NCBI GenBank assembly: GCA_035524275.1 | Contig: DATKPC010000081.1 | Coordinates: 1 to 27,314 of the forward strand | Direction of reading: 5' to 3' | Source of the DNA: DATKPC01 sp035524275 | GTDB lineage: Bacteria > Pseudomonadota > Gammaproteobacteria > Burkholderiales > Burkholderiaceae_F | DNA: 27,314 bases | Shown here: positions 15,480 through 22,833 of the stretch, piece by piece | How the letters are laid out: the number at the start of each line of letters is the position of its first letter | Numbering within the stretch: position 1 is the stretch's first letter | Position numbers and translations under genes: made by a program | The notes under the pieces: generated by a model | The model's database searches: none | Told to the model about the DNA's origin: nothing | The model's input: only the letters and a program-made list of their open reading frames with translations

Positions 15480-15725
15480 TCAGTTGTACCGGCTCAAGTG
15501 GTTGTCGTCCGATCGCGGAGAGTCAACCCGAGCCTTTGAGGAAGCCGAACTCGAGGTGGGGACGCGGGCGCAGCCGTGGAGGCTCGACGTCACGCAACCC
15601 GCCGTCGGCAGAGGAGATGCCCACGGAGGCGTGACGGCTGCCACGATGCGGGCAGCAGCGAAAAAGCCTATCCAGCCGATGCTGGCCAATAAAATGACCC
15701 CGAGCCTTGCCGCGTACGTCCTCAT
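15480..15725 (-). CDS. Small hypothetical protein with one membrane segment (doubtful)
   Basis: An 81-residue frame whose first 30 residues (RLGVILLASIGWIGFFAAARIVAAV) look like a signal anchor or transmembrane helix, followed by a serine- and proline-rich tail with no family resemblance. GAGG lies about 10 bp before the ATG at 15725. Overlapping frames on both strands are equally long, so this could be chance. It is listed only because the hydrophobic start is unusual for a shadow frame in GC-rich DNA. Confidence 0.22.
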   Translation of the reverse strand: MRTYAARLGVILLASIGWIGFFAAARIVAAVTPPWASPLPTAGCVTSSLHGCARVPTSSSASSKARVDSPRSDDNHLSRYN

Positions 15726-15881
15726 GGAGTCTCGACCTCATGACGGTCTCCCGCGCGACGAGCAGCGCGTGGATGGCCCTGCGGCGCCTTGCGGCCGGTG
15801 CCGAGACTGCCGGCGCGGGGTCACGGCATCAACGTAGACTCACGATCGGAGAGCGTCTAGAGCGACATTCCCGCTGGACAC

Positions 15882-15963
15882 GGGAGGTATTCCCGGTCGG
15901 GACGAATTCCCGGATGTCAGTTCGAAGAATCACTTAGGTATCGTCGCGCGAATTGCATAGACT
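15882..15963 (+). promoter_or_regulatory. Tandem palindromes and -10-like box for small RNA 2
   Basis: Two exact GGGA-N5-TCCC palindromes lie in tandem, GGGAGGTATTCCC (15882-15894) and GGGACGAATTCCC (15899-15911), starting 17 bp apart. TAGACT lies at 15958-15963 inside GCGAATTGCATAGACTTCG, 59 bp from the start of the nearer palindrome. The layout parallels 11406-11468. It lies about 520 bp after the EF-hand gene, and the next plus-strand feature is a terminator, so the product would be a short RNA. The promoter role is inferred. Confidence 0.55.
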
Positions 15964-15969
15964 TCGAAT

Positions 15970-16053
15970 GCACGGTGCCGGTGGCGGACGCCAGCGGTGT
16001 CGTGCATCGACCAAAGCCATTGAAGGCCCGCTCTCCTCGCGGGCCATTTTTTT
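15970..16053 (+). ncRNA. Candidate small RNA 2 (about 84 nt)
   Basis: After the TAGACT box, ATGCACG (15968-15974) pairs with CGTGCAT (16001-16007). The interior continues as CCG-g-TGGC-ggac-GCCA-g-CGG, giving one long hairpin. A short linker then leads to a strong intrinsic terminator. There is no open frame or ribosome-binding site. The terminator loop reads UCUCCUC, which is complementary over 7 nt to GAGGAGA, the xoxF ribosome-binding site at 18951-18957. The order of parts matches candidate small RNA 1. The 5' end and function are predicted only. Confidence 0.48.
16025..16053 (+). terminator. Intrinsic terminator
   Basis: GGCCCGC (16025-16031) and GCGGGCC (16039-16045) form a 7-bp stem around TCTCCTC, followed by A and seven T residues (16047-16053). 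It is oriented for plus-strand transcription, although the next gene (HK2, ending at 16080) is on the minus strand. It therefore serves an RNA starting between 15359 and 16025. Confidence 0.88.
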
Positions 16054-16079
16054 CATTTGCCGGCTGTCGACCCGCGTGG

Positions 16080-17084
16080 TCAATTCCGAACGTCGGGGCA
16101 CGTCCGCACAAGGACTGTGGTGCCGGCGCCAGCGGTCGTGCTGATGGAAATCGTTCCGCCAATTCCCTCCATCCGCTCGCGCATGCCGGCGAGACCCATT
16201 CCAGACCTCATGTCTTCGCGGATACCGCATCCGTCGTCCGAGATCGAGAGTTCGACGACGGCGTCCGCGCCATGCCGGATTGCGGCCAGTCCGACCGTCA
16301 CGACGCGTGGCTTCGCGTGTCGTGCCGAATTCGTCAGGGCCTCCTGAGCGACGCGAAACAGCGCGATGCGCTCCAATTCATTCAAACCCGGACAGTCTCC
16401 AGCCAGGTTGAGCTGAAAGCGTATGTCCGGTCGGCTCGCTCGCCATCCATCCAGCAGGTGCGTCAGGGCGGCATCCAGGCCGATCTCGTCGAGCCCGGAC
16501 GGCCGTAGCCGACCCAGGATCCGGCGCGTGACGCCGTAGACATGCTCGATGTGCATTTCCACGCGGCGGAGGGCGGCGATCAACTCCGCAGAAAAGTGAT
16601 CTTCGTTCGTGGAGATTGCACCGAGTTCCATGCGAATGGCGTGGAAGTACTGGCCCAGTTCATCATGCATCTCGCGCGCAATTTCACGCCTTTCGCTTTC
16701 CTGCAGGTCGATGGCGCGGCGCGCCAAACGGCGGTTCTCTTCGGAGATGCGGACCAGATCCTCCCGGGCTTCGCGAACGTCGAGAAGCAGTTTTTGACGG
16801 ACCTGCGCCTCATCGTGCGCGTCGCGGAGCCTGAGGCCGCCCAGCCATATCAGCCCGACCGACAGGACCAGCAGGGTTCCGGGAAGCTCGTCGACCTGGA
16901 GGAATTCGAATCGGGCCGCCCAGGCATTCAGGTGCTCGCTGAAATTGAAGCGACTCGCCAGAGCGAAGTATGTGAAGCAGACGACCACGATCAAGAACGA
17001 CGACGCACGTTCGTTGCGCGGACTGGCGCCTGCGGATTCTGTTCGGGGCGCGATCCGGAATCGCATGCTTCGCCCGTCTTTCAT
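16080..17084 (-). CDS. NarX-type sensor histidine kinase with minimal sensor (HK2)
   Basis: A 334-residue kinase. Two membrane segments (about 30-46 FLIVVVCFTYFALASRF and 68-84 PGTLLVLSVGLIWLGGL) enclose only about 20 residues, so it has no sizeable periplasmic sensor. A coiled-coil-like linker (about 88-125) leads to HisKA_3 with LQESERREIAREMHDELGQ (phospho-acceptor His140). The ATPase domain has TNSARHAKPRVVTV, ISDDGCGIREDM and GMGLAGMRERMEGIGG. Its neighbours on the same strand include no regulator, so RR1 is a plausible partner, giving two complete systems in the region. It is divergent from the YVTN gene, with a GGGA-N5-TCCC palindrome in between. The ATG at 17084 was used; ATG 17066 is possible. 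Confidence 0.9.
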   Translation of the reverse strand: MKDGRSMRFRIAPRTESAGASPRNERASSFLIVVVCFTYFALASRFNFSEHLNAWAARFEFLQVDELPGTLLVLSVGLIWLGGLRLRDAHDEAQVRQKLLLDVREAREDLVRISEENRRLARRAIDLQESERREIAREMHDELGQYFHAIRMELGAISTNEDHFSAELIAALRRVEMHIEHVYGVTRRILGRLRPSGLDEIGLDAALTHLLDGWRASRPDIRFQLNLAGDCPGLNELERIALFRVAQEALTNSARHAKPRVVTVGLAAIRHGADAVVELSISDDGCGIREDMRSGMGLAGMRERMEGIGGTISISTTAGAGTTVLVRTCPDVRN

Positions 17085-17266
17085 TCTTCTCGACTCCTGT
17101 CCAGACGAATCGCGCCGCTCGGCGTTCTTTGAGTTCGTGAAGGTTCGATCGTGCGACGCTACACCACGTCACGCTTCGCAGCGTATCGGGTCGCCGAACA
17201 TGAACGGATGCCTGCACGCGGTGGCGACTCGTTCGCCGCGAGACGAAGCATTGCCCTGTCGGCCGA

Positions 17267-17309
17267 GGGAGAATTTCCCGCCATTCATGGGATTCGCTCC
17301 GTGTACAGA
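17267..17309. promoter_or_regulatory. Palindrome between HK2 and the YVTN gene
   Basis: GGGAGAATTTCCC (17267-17279) is an exact palindrome, and 22 bp from its start GGGATTCGCTCCG (17289) is a degenerate second copy. A TACAGA box at 17304-17309 is a possible but weak -10 for the plus strand. It lies about 180 bp from either divergent start. The 17085-17459 interval has no other convincing feature. Confidence 0.45.
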
Positions 17310-17459
17310 TCGTCCGACGTGTGCAAGCATTGCCGGCTGCCACGAATCATCACCAAGGCGCGCGGTCGTGGGCGCCCATCGCCGATGCCCGACGACGCGC
17401 GCACCCCGATGAGCGCATCCGACGGCGTGGTCGTGAAAATCGATGAAAGGACTCCGATC

Positions 17460-18581
17460 TTGCCGCGCCACGCTCTTTCGCCTCTGGAAGCGTCTCGATG
17501 CGTCGAACGGTGCCGCACGACGCGAGCCCGTCGTGCGTTGGCCGCGGTCATGCCCATCTTTGCCGCCATTTCCATCCTGGCCGCGCCGGCGAATGCCAGC
17601 GGGGAGCCGTCCGTGGCCTACGTCACGTCGGAGCGCTCGGGCGTCTACGTGCTCGACGCGGACAACGCACGGATCATCAGGCAGATCGACGTCGGCGGAC
17701 GCGGGGCGCGCGGTATTGCGATCACGGCGGACGGGCAGACTCTCATCACGGCCAACAAGGGGACGGGCGATCTCACGGTCATCGATCGAATCTCCGGGTC
17801 AATCGTCCGTCGAGTCCCGGTGGGCGACAGCCCGGAGTTTGTCCGCGTGCTTGGAAGGATCGCGTATGTGACCTACGAACCCAAGGTGTCCGCCGCGTCC
17901 GCGAAGGCGGGCGCGAAGGATGGCGATGACGACGACGGCGAGGGAGCCTTCGTCGCCGCGATCGACATCGACAAGGGCACCGTTCTTTATCGAAGCCGAA
18001 GCGGAAAGGAGAGCGAGGGCCTCGAGTTCTCGTTCGATGGCCGGAAGCTCCTGGTGGCGAACGAAGGGGACAACGCGCTGTCGGTCCTTGACCGGGCATC
18101 CGGAAAGATCGAGCGGGTGGTCGATGTCGCGAAGTACGGCGCGCGGCCTCGCGGGATCAAGCGCAGTCCGGATGGCAAGCACTACGTGGTCACTCTCGAG
18201 AATGCCGACAAGCTTCTCGTCCTGGACGATCGATTCAACGTGCAGAAGAGCGTGCCGGTGAAGGCCGGGCCGTATGGTGTTTCATTCTCGCCGGACGGCC
18301 GTTCCATCGTCGTCGCGGCTGCACGCGCCGGGGTTCTGCAGGAGCTGGACGCCGAAACTCTTGCGCTGAAGCAGGAGGTTGCGGTGGGAAAGCGGTGCTG
18401 GCACTTCTCTTTCATCGCGGCAAGTTCGTCTCGAATCGTCGTCGCCTGTGGTCGCTCCGACGCGGTGTACGTCGTCGACCTGTCTCAACCGGTCCCGGTA
18501 ACGGCCGTGTCGGACGTGCCCGGGCCCTGGGGAATGGTCACGTTTCCGCGCGAACAGGGAAGTCTCGACACGATGCGCTGA
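17460..18581 (+). CDS. Exported YVTN/YncE-type beta-propeller protein
   Basis: The TTG at 17460, 8 bp after AAAGGA, gives 373 residues with a signal peptide (ALAAVMPIFAAISILAAPANA). ATGs at 17409 or 17550 are alternatives. The mature protein is a seven-bladed-type propeller built of YVTN-like repeats: AYVTSERSGVYVLDADN, GIAITADGQTLITANKGTGDLTVID, LEFSFDGRKLLVANEGDNALSVLD, GIKRSPDGKHYVVTLENADKLLVLD, GVSFSPDGRSIVVAAARAG. An acidic insertion, KDGDDDDGEG, near residues 155-165 interrupts one blade. Such propellers recur beside PQQ dehydrogenases; their biochemical role is not settled. It shares its upstream palindrome with HK2 and resembles, but is not a copy of, the propeller at 24626. Confidence 0.82.
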   Translation: MPRHALSPLEASRCVERCRTTRARRALAAVMPIFAAISILAAPANASGEPSVAYVTSERSGVYVLDADNARIIRQIDVGGRGARGIAITADGQTLITANKGTGDLTVIDRISGSIVRRVPVGDSPEFVRVLGRIAYVTYEPKVSAASAKAGAKDGDDDDGEGAFVAAIDIDKGTVLYRSRSGKESEGLEFSFDGRKLLVANEGDNALSVLDRASGKIERVVDVAKYGARPRGIKRSPDGKHYVVTLENADKLLVLDDRFNVQKSVPVKAGPYGVSFSPDGRSIVVAAARAGVLQELDAETLALKQEVAVGKRCWHFSFIAASSSRIVVACGRSDAVYVVDLSQPVPVTAVSDVPGPWGMVTFPREQGSLDTMR

Positions 18582-18639
18582 CGCGGCACGTCGATTTCCT
18601 TCGGGCGGCGTGATTCGATGACCTTCTTCCGGCGCCCAT

Positions 18640-18700
18640 ACATGAATCAGTTCACATATTTGACTGACATGAACAGGACCGCATATTCGCGCGTTCATGT
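18640..18700. repeat. Three ACATGAA repeats upstream of xoxF
   Basis: ACATGAAT (18640-18647) and ACATGAAC (18667-18674) are direct repeats 27 bp apart. GTTCATGT (18693-18700) is the inverted copy 26 bp further on. The surroundings are AT-richer than the rest of the window. The spacing, about 2.5 helical turns, suggests an operator or looping array distinct from the GGGA palindromes, but it may be chance. Confidence 0.35.
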
Positions 18701-18763
18701 GATGCTGGCGATATAGAGGAAATCGGCAGCGCAACTCGAATGGGCGGATTGGCGAGCGGTTTC

Positions 18764-18869
18764 AGGAAATTCTCCCGTCGCAGGGAAAAGAAATTCCCTG
18801 GGCTTCGAGAACAAACGGCATGAGAACTTCACACAATCACAGGGAATTCGCATGAGCTGTTCGTAGACT
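18764..18869 (+). promoter_or_regulatory. Candidate xoxF promoter
   Basis: AGGAAATTCTCCC (18764-18776) matches the palindrome except for its first base. CAGGGAA-N6-TTCCCTG (18781-18800, arms 7 bp) is a wider-spaced version. GGGAATTCG (18842) is a half-site, and TAGACT (18864-18869) lies 22 bp beyond it in TTCGTAGACTGGTTTCG. The box matches those before the two candidate small RNAs. The predicted leader is about 90 nt. There is no recognisable -35 box, so a regulator bound at these sites probably recruits polymerase (inferred). Confidence 0.55.
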
Positions 18870-18965
18870 GGTTTCGCCCGCAGGAGTCGTCGGCGAAACG
18901 AGTCCGGCGCGGCGACCTGCCATAAAGAGCGCAAATTGCGCGAACAGCGTGAGGAGACAATGCCA

Positions 18966-20873
18966 ATGTGGGATCGAATGGCGCGGGTGACCGCTCGCAT
19001 CGTAATTGCCGCTGCGAGCGCAGCGGCCCTTGGAACTGTGGCGACCGCATGGGCCGGGAGCGAGGAGATCGTGGCGTCCGCCAAGAACGCCGACCTCTGG
19101 CCGGCACCGGGCCGCGACTTGTCGCTGACGCGTCACAGCACGCTGTCGGAGATCAATACGGGCAACGTCAGCAAGCTGCAGATGATCTGGTCGCAATCGA
19201 CGGGCGCTCTGCGCGGTCACGAGGGCCAGCCAGTGGTCGTGAACGTCGACGGCAAGCCGATGATGTTCTTCGTCAGCGCGTGGCCGAACATCGTTCAGGC
19301 GCTCGATTTGACGAATCCCGACGAGCCGCGGCAGGTCTGGAACTACGTGAAGAAGACCGATCGCGACGACTCGGCGGTGCCGCGCGCCTGCTGCGACACG
19401 GTCCATCGCGGGCTGAACTACACCGAAGGAAAGGTGATCCTTCACACGCTGGACGGTTTCATCGTCGCGCTTGACGCCAAGACGGGCAAGGAGATCTGGT
19501 CCGTGAAGCACGCCTATCCGGAGCACGGAGAGACGATTACGGGCCCCACGCTGATCGCCGGGGACAAGGTGGTTGCCGGATTCGGCGGCGACGAATTCGC
19601 GGCTCGCGGCCGCTTGACCGCCTACAGGATCAAGGACGGGTCGAAGGTCTGGGAGTGCCAGAGCAACGGCACGGACAAGGACATCTGCATGACCCCCGAC
19701 ACGAACAAGGCTCATCCGGAGTACGGCACTGCCGGATCCGACATCAGCCTGAAGAGCTATCCGGGCGACGAATGGAAGCGCGGCGGGGGGTCGCCATGGG
19801 CCTGGGGCAGCTATGACCCGGAACTCAACATGATCTTCTGGTCGACCGGCAACCCGGGCAACTGGAGTCCGACGACGCGCTGCGACAGCGATACGCACGA
19901 GAAGTGCAACGACGGCCACCAGGACAACAAGTGGTCGATGACCATCTTCGGTCGCAAGGCCGACACCGGCGAGGTCGTCTGGGCCTACCAGATGACACCG
20001 TTCGACCAGTGGGACTACGACGGCGTCAACGAGAACGTGCTCGTCAACATGAAGGTCGACGGGAAGGATCGCAAGGTCCTGGTGCACTTCGACCGCAACG
20101 GTTTCGCTTACGTCCTCGACCGCACCGACGGTACCCTTCTGCGCGCCAACAAGTTCGTGACCGTCAACTGGGCCGAACGCGTTGATCTCAAGACCGGTCG
20201 TCCCGTGAAGGTCAAGGAGCATTCTCCCTTCGCGGTCAACGGAAACGTGCAGGCCTGCCCGTCGGCCATGGGGGGCAAGGACCAGCAGCCCGTCGCCGTG
20301 GATCCGGCCGATCCCACCAAATTCTATGTGCCGACGAACAACTGGTGCATGGAGGACGAACCGCAGGCTCGCACGCATACGCAGCAGGGTACCGTCTACG
20401 TGTTCGCGAACGTCTACATGTACGAGGAAAAGCCGGGCGTCTCCGGGCGCTTCAAGAAGTTCGACGTCCTGACCGGCAAGACGGAGTGGGACATTCCGGA
20501 TCAGTATCCGAACTGGAGCGGCGTGCTTGTGACCGATGGCGGACTGGCGTTCTACGGCAGCCTCGGCGGAGACTTCCGTGCCGTCGACCGCAACAGCGGC
20601 AAGGTGCTGTGGCAGCGCCGTCTCGGCTCCGGGATCATCGGCAACCCGATCACGTGGAAGGCCAACGGCCACCAGTACGTGTCGGTCTTCTGCGGCATCG
20701 GCGGCTGGATCGGCCTGCCCTCGGTGGCGGGCGCAGGCGCCTCGCCGAACTACGCCTACGGCCTGGACCAGGAAGACAAGTTCGGCGCGATTGGCGCGAC
20801 CGCCATGGCCAAGCAGAGCGGGCTGTTCAACGTGCCCTCCGGCGGGATGCTGTACACGTTCCGCGTGATGTAA
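18966..20873 (+). CDS. xoxF: Lanthanide-type PQQ alcohol dehydrogenase (XoxF/PedH-like)
   Basis: The ATG at 18966 lies 8 bp after GAGGAGA; ATG 18960 is in frame but too close. The 635-residue precursor has a signal peptide ending near TAWA. Eight-bladed quinoprotein features are visible: vicinal cysteines Cys142-Cys143 (RACCDTVHRG), metal ligand Glu210 (GGDEFAARG), Asn296 (STGNPGNW) and the catalytic base Asp350 in WDYDGVNE. Asp352, two residues on, is the extra carboxylate that marks lanthanide enzymes; calcium MxaF has Ala there. DRNGFAYVLDRTDGTLL is typical of the family. A loop after Asn296 carries two additional cysteines (306, 314). It oxidises an alcohol in the periplasm and passes electrons to XoxG. 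Substrate range (methanol or longer alcohols) cannot be decided here. Confidence 0.93.
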   Translation: MWDRMARVTARIVIAAASAAALGTVATAWAGSEEIVASAKNADLWPAPGRDLSLTRHSTLSEINTGNVSKLQMIWSQSTGALRGHEGQPVVVNVDGKPMMFFVSAWPNIVQALDLTNPDEPRQVWNYVKKTDRDDSAVPRACCDTVHRGLNYTEGKVILHTLDGFIVALDAKTGKEIWSVKHAYPEHGETITGPTLIAGDKVVAGFGGDEFAARGRLTAYRIKDGSKVWECQSNGTDKDICMTPDTNKAHPEYGTAGSDISLKSYPGDEWKRGGGSPWAWGSYDPELNMIFWSTGNPGNWSPTTRCDSDTHEKCNDGHQDNKWSMTIFGRKADTGEVVWAYQMTPFDQWDYDGVNENVLVNMKVDGKDRKVLVHFDRNGFAYVLDRTDGTLLRANKFVTVNWAERVDLKTGRPVKVKEHSPFAVNGNVQACPSAMGGKDQQPVAVDPADPTKFYVPTNNWCMEDEPQARTHTQQGTVYVFANVYMYEEKPGVSGRFKKFDVLTGKTEWDIPDQYPNWSGVLVTDGGLAFYGSLGGDFRAVDRNSGKVLWQRRLGSGIIGNPITWKANGHQYVSVFCGIGGWIGLPSVAGAGASPNYAYGLDQEDKFGAIGATAMAKQSGLFNVPSGGMLYTFRVM

Positions 20874-20888
20874 CGGCCGAGCCGCATT

Positions 20889-20970
20889 CCCGAGCCTCCG
20901 CCGCGACCGGCGGCGGCTCGGGACGAGCTCGGATCGACATCGATCCCGGACCGGCGTTCATGCGCCGGTC
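20889..20970 (+). other. Two intercistronic hairpins after xoxF
   Basis: Arms 20889-20903 and 20908-20922 pair over 15 bp with one mismatch and a 4-nt loop. A second stem, GACCGGCG/CGCCGGTC (20949-20956 with 20963-20970), has a 6-nt loop and is followed by TTCT. Neither has a real T-run. Together they probably lower read-through and protect the xoxF message, as inferred for the hairpin after the other quinoprotein gene (5322-5358). Confidence 0.55.
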
Positions 20971-20993
20971 TTCTCGTTCAGGGAACACACAAG

Positions 20994-22790
20994 ATGCAAT
21001 CGATGCGCCGCCTTCGGGCCGCGGCGACAGGGATCGTCGCGATGTTCGTCAGCGCCGATCCGTACGCGCAGGAATCCGCGGCGAGCGCCGCCGCGCAGTC
21101 ATCGGGCGGCGCGCCGGCGCTGGCCGTCACCGGCAGCAAGGACTACGAGGACATGAGCCAGGCGGAACGGGACGCGGCGAAGCAGGCGGCCCGCAGGCAT
21201 CCTCCGGCGACGCTTCGCGTCTGCGCCGACCCGGGCAACATGCCCTTTTCCGACAACCGCGAGCGCGGCTTCGAGAACCGGATCGCCCAGGTCCTGGCGG
21301 ACGCCATGCACGCGAAACTCGTCTACGCGTGGCGCCCGACCTTCGAACGCGGCCTCACGCGGCAGCCGATGAACGACTTGAACATCTGCGATGTGATGGT
21401 CGGCGTGCCGTCGGACTACGAGGTGCTGTTGACGACGATGCCGCTGTACCGCAGCACGTACGTCCTTGCCTGGCGCACGGATCGCGGCTATGACGTGCGC
21501 AGTCTCGACGACCCGGTATTGAAACGGGCGTCGGTCGGGGTCTACGAGACCTCCGGAGTCCGCAATGCACTCGCAAACCATGGCGTCAAGAACAACGTCT
21601 TCGTACAGGAGACCAGCCACGATGCCGATCTCGTCCCGGAACACCAGCCGTGGCACCAGGTCGAGCAGGTTGCGCGCGGCGAACTCGACATCGCCGCGGT
21701 CTGGGGACCCTTCGCCGGCTGGGTGATGACGCAGCAGCATGCGCCGATCGCCATCCGGCCGACGAACCTGATGGATGACGTCGTGCCGATGGAGTTCAGC
21801 GTGGCTATTGGCGTGCGGAAGTACGACGCGGTGATGAAGTACGCGCTGGAGGATGCGATGGAAGCGCGTCGCGCCGAGATCGCGGCGATCCTCGCGGAAT
21901 TCGGGGTCCCGCTGGTCCAGTGCAGCGAGTGCCTCGTTTCCGGCGACCTCCCGGCCCACGGCGACTACAACGTCGCACTGACGAACGACGGCGGCGATCC
22001 CCCGATCCTGCGGGCCGCGGTGCCGAACGCCGACACGGAGCGCCGGCTTGCCGAGGGCGCCGACCTTGACGAGGAACTGGAAAACGCGGCGCTGGCCGCC
22101 GATCTCGGGCGGGTGAAGTTCCTCTTGACGAAGGGCGCCAGGCCCGATCGCCTCGGGAAAGACGGCGAATCGCCCATGCACCATGCGGTCACGAACGGCG
22201 ATCCGGAGATGATCGCTGCGCTGCTCGACGGGCACGCGACGATCGATTTCCGCGACCGCGACGGCTACACGCCGCTCGCGCTGGCCGCCGTGCGCAACAA
22301 GCCATCGGTCATCCGTCTCCTGGCGAAGCGCGGCGCGGACGTCGAAGCGCGGATTCCGACCGGCTACACGCCGCTGTTCATCGCGATCGGCGAGGGCAAG
22401 CTGGCGGCGGCCAAGGCGCTGATGGACGTCGGCGCTCGCTGCAACGTCGCCGGTGGCAGGAGGAAACTGACGCCATTGATGGCGGCGGCGACGCAGAAGG
22501 TCCCGGAGAAGCGGATCCTGCAACTCGCGCAGATGGTGAGTCCGATCGAGGTTGCGCAGGAACTCCTGAAGCGAGGAGCCGATGCCAACGCGGTCAACGC
22601 CGACGGCGTCACCGCCCTGATGATCGCGGCAGCCCGCGACAACGCGCCGATGATCGGCGTGCTGGTCCAGAGTGGGGCCAGGGCCGACGCCAAGTCGGCC
22701 ACGGGACAGACCGCGCTGGACATCGCGCGGGAAAACGGCAATGACGCCGCGGCGCGGATGCTGCAACTCGCGCCCATTCCGTCGCAGTAG
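20994..22790 (+). CDS. xoxJ: XoxJ/MxaJ-like periplasmic binding protein fused to ankyrin repeats
   Basis: A 598-residue protein with a signal peptide (ATGIVAMFVSADPYAQ). Residues about 70-320 form the quinoprotein-associated substrate-binding domain: LRVCADPGNMPFSDNRERGFENRIA, MNDLNICDVMVGVPSDYE, YRSTYVLAWR, SVGVYETSGVRNAL, GELDIAAVWGPFAGW, and QCSECLVSGDLPAHGDYN. MxaJ and XoxJ are about 280 residues; here some 240 more carry six or so ankyrin repeats (for example DGESPMHHAVTNGDPEMIAALL, DGYTPLALAAVRNKPSVIRLLAKRGADV, DGVTALMIAAARDNAPMIGVLVQSGA). XoxJ is thought to help mature or activate XoxF, and ankyrins are protein-binding, so the fusion may dock XoxF or another partner. It lies between xoxF and xoxG as in known xox clusters. 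Confidence 0.9.
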   Translation: MQSMRRLRAAATGIVAMFVSADPYAQESAASAAAQSSGGAPALAVTGSKDYEDMSQAERDAAKQAARRHPPATLRVCADPGNMPFSDNRERGFENRIAQVLADAMHAKLVYAWRPTFERGLTRQPMNDLNICDVMVGVPSDYEVLLTTMPLYRSTYVLAWRTDRGYDVRSLDDPVLKRASVGVYETSGVRNALANHGVKNNVFVQETSHDADLVPEHQPWHQVEQVARGELDIAAVWGPFAGWVMTQQHAPIAIRPTNLMDDVVPMEFSVAIGVRKYDAVMKYALEDAMEARRAEIAAILAEFGVPLVQCSECLVSGDLPAHGDYNVALTNDGGDPPILRAAVPNADTERRLAEGADLDEELENAALAADLGRVKFLLTKGARPDRLGKDGESPMHHAVTNGDPEMIAALLDGHATIDFRDRDGYTPLALAAVRNKPSVIRLLAKRGADVEARIPTGYTPLFIAIGEGKLAAAKALMDVGARCNVAGGRRKLTPLMAAATQKVPEKRILQLAQMVSPIEVAQELLKRGADANAVNADGVTALMIAAARDNAPMIGVLVQSGARADAKSATGQTALDIARENGNDAAARMLQLAPIPSQ

Positions 22791-22833
22791 GCGCCCGGGA
22801 AAAAATTCAATCCAACAAAACGAGGAAGACATC

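Noticed and set aside
15454..15837. Plus-strand open frame of 127 codons after the EF-hand gene
   Set aside because: No ribosome-binding site, low-complexity Arg/Ala/Pro-rich content and competing frames on the other strand.
18837..20672. Minus-strand open frame of 611 codons opposite xoxF
   Set aside because: A shadow frame: the plus-strand dehydrogenase is unequivocal, and the antisense product shows no recognisable fold or start signal.
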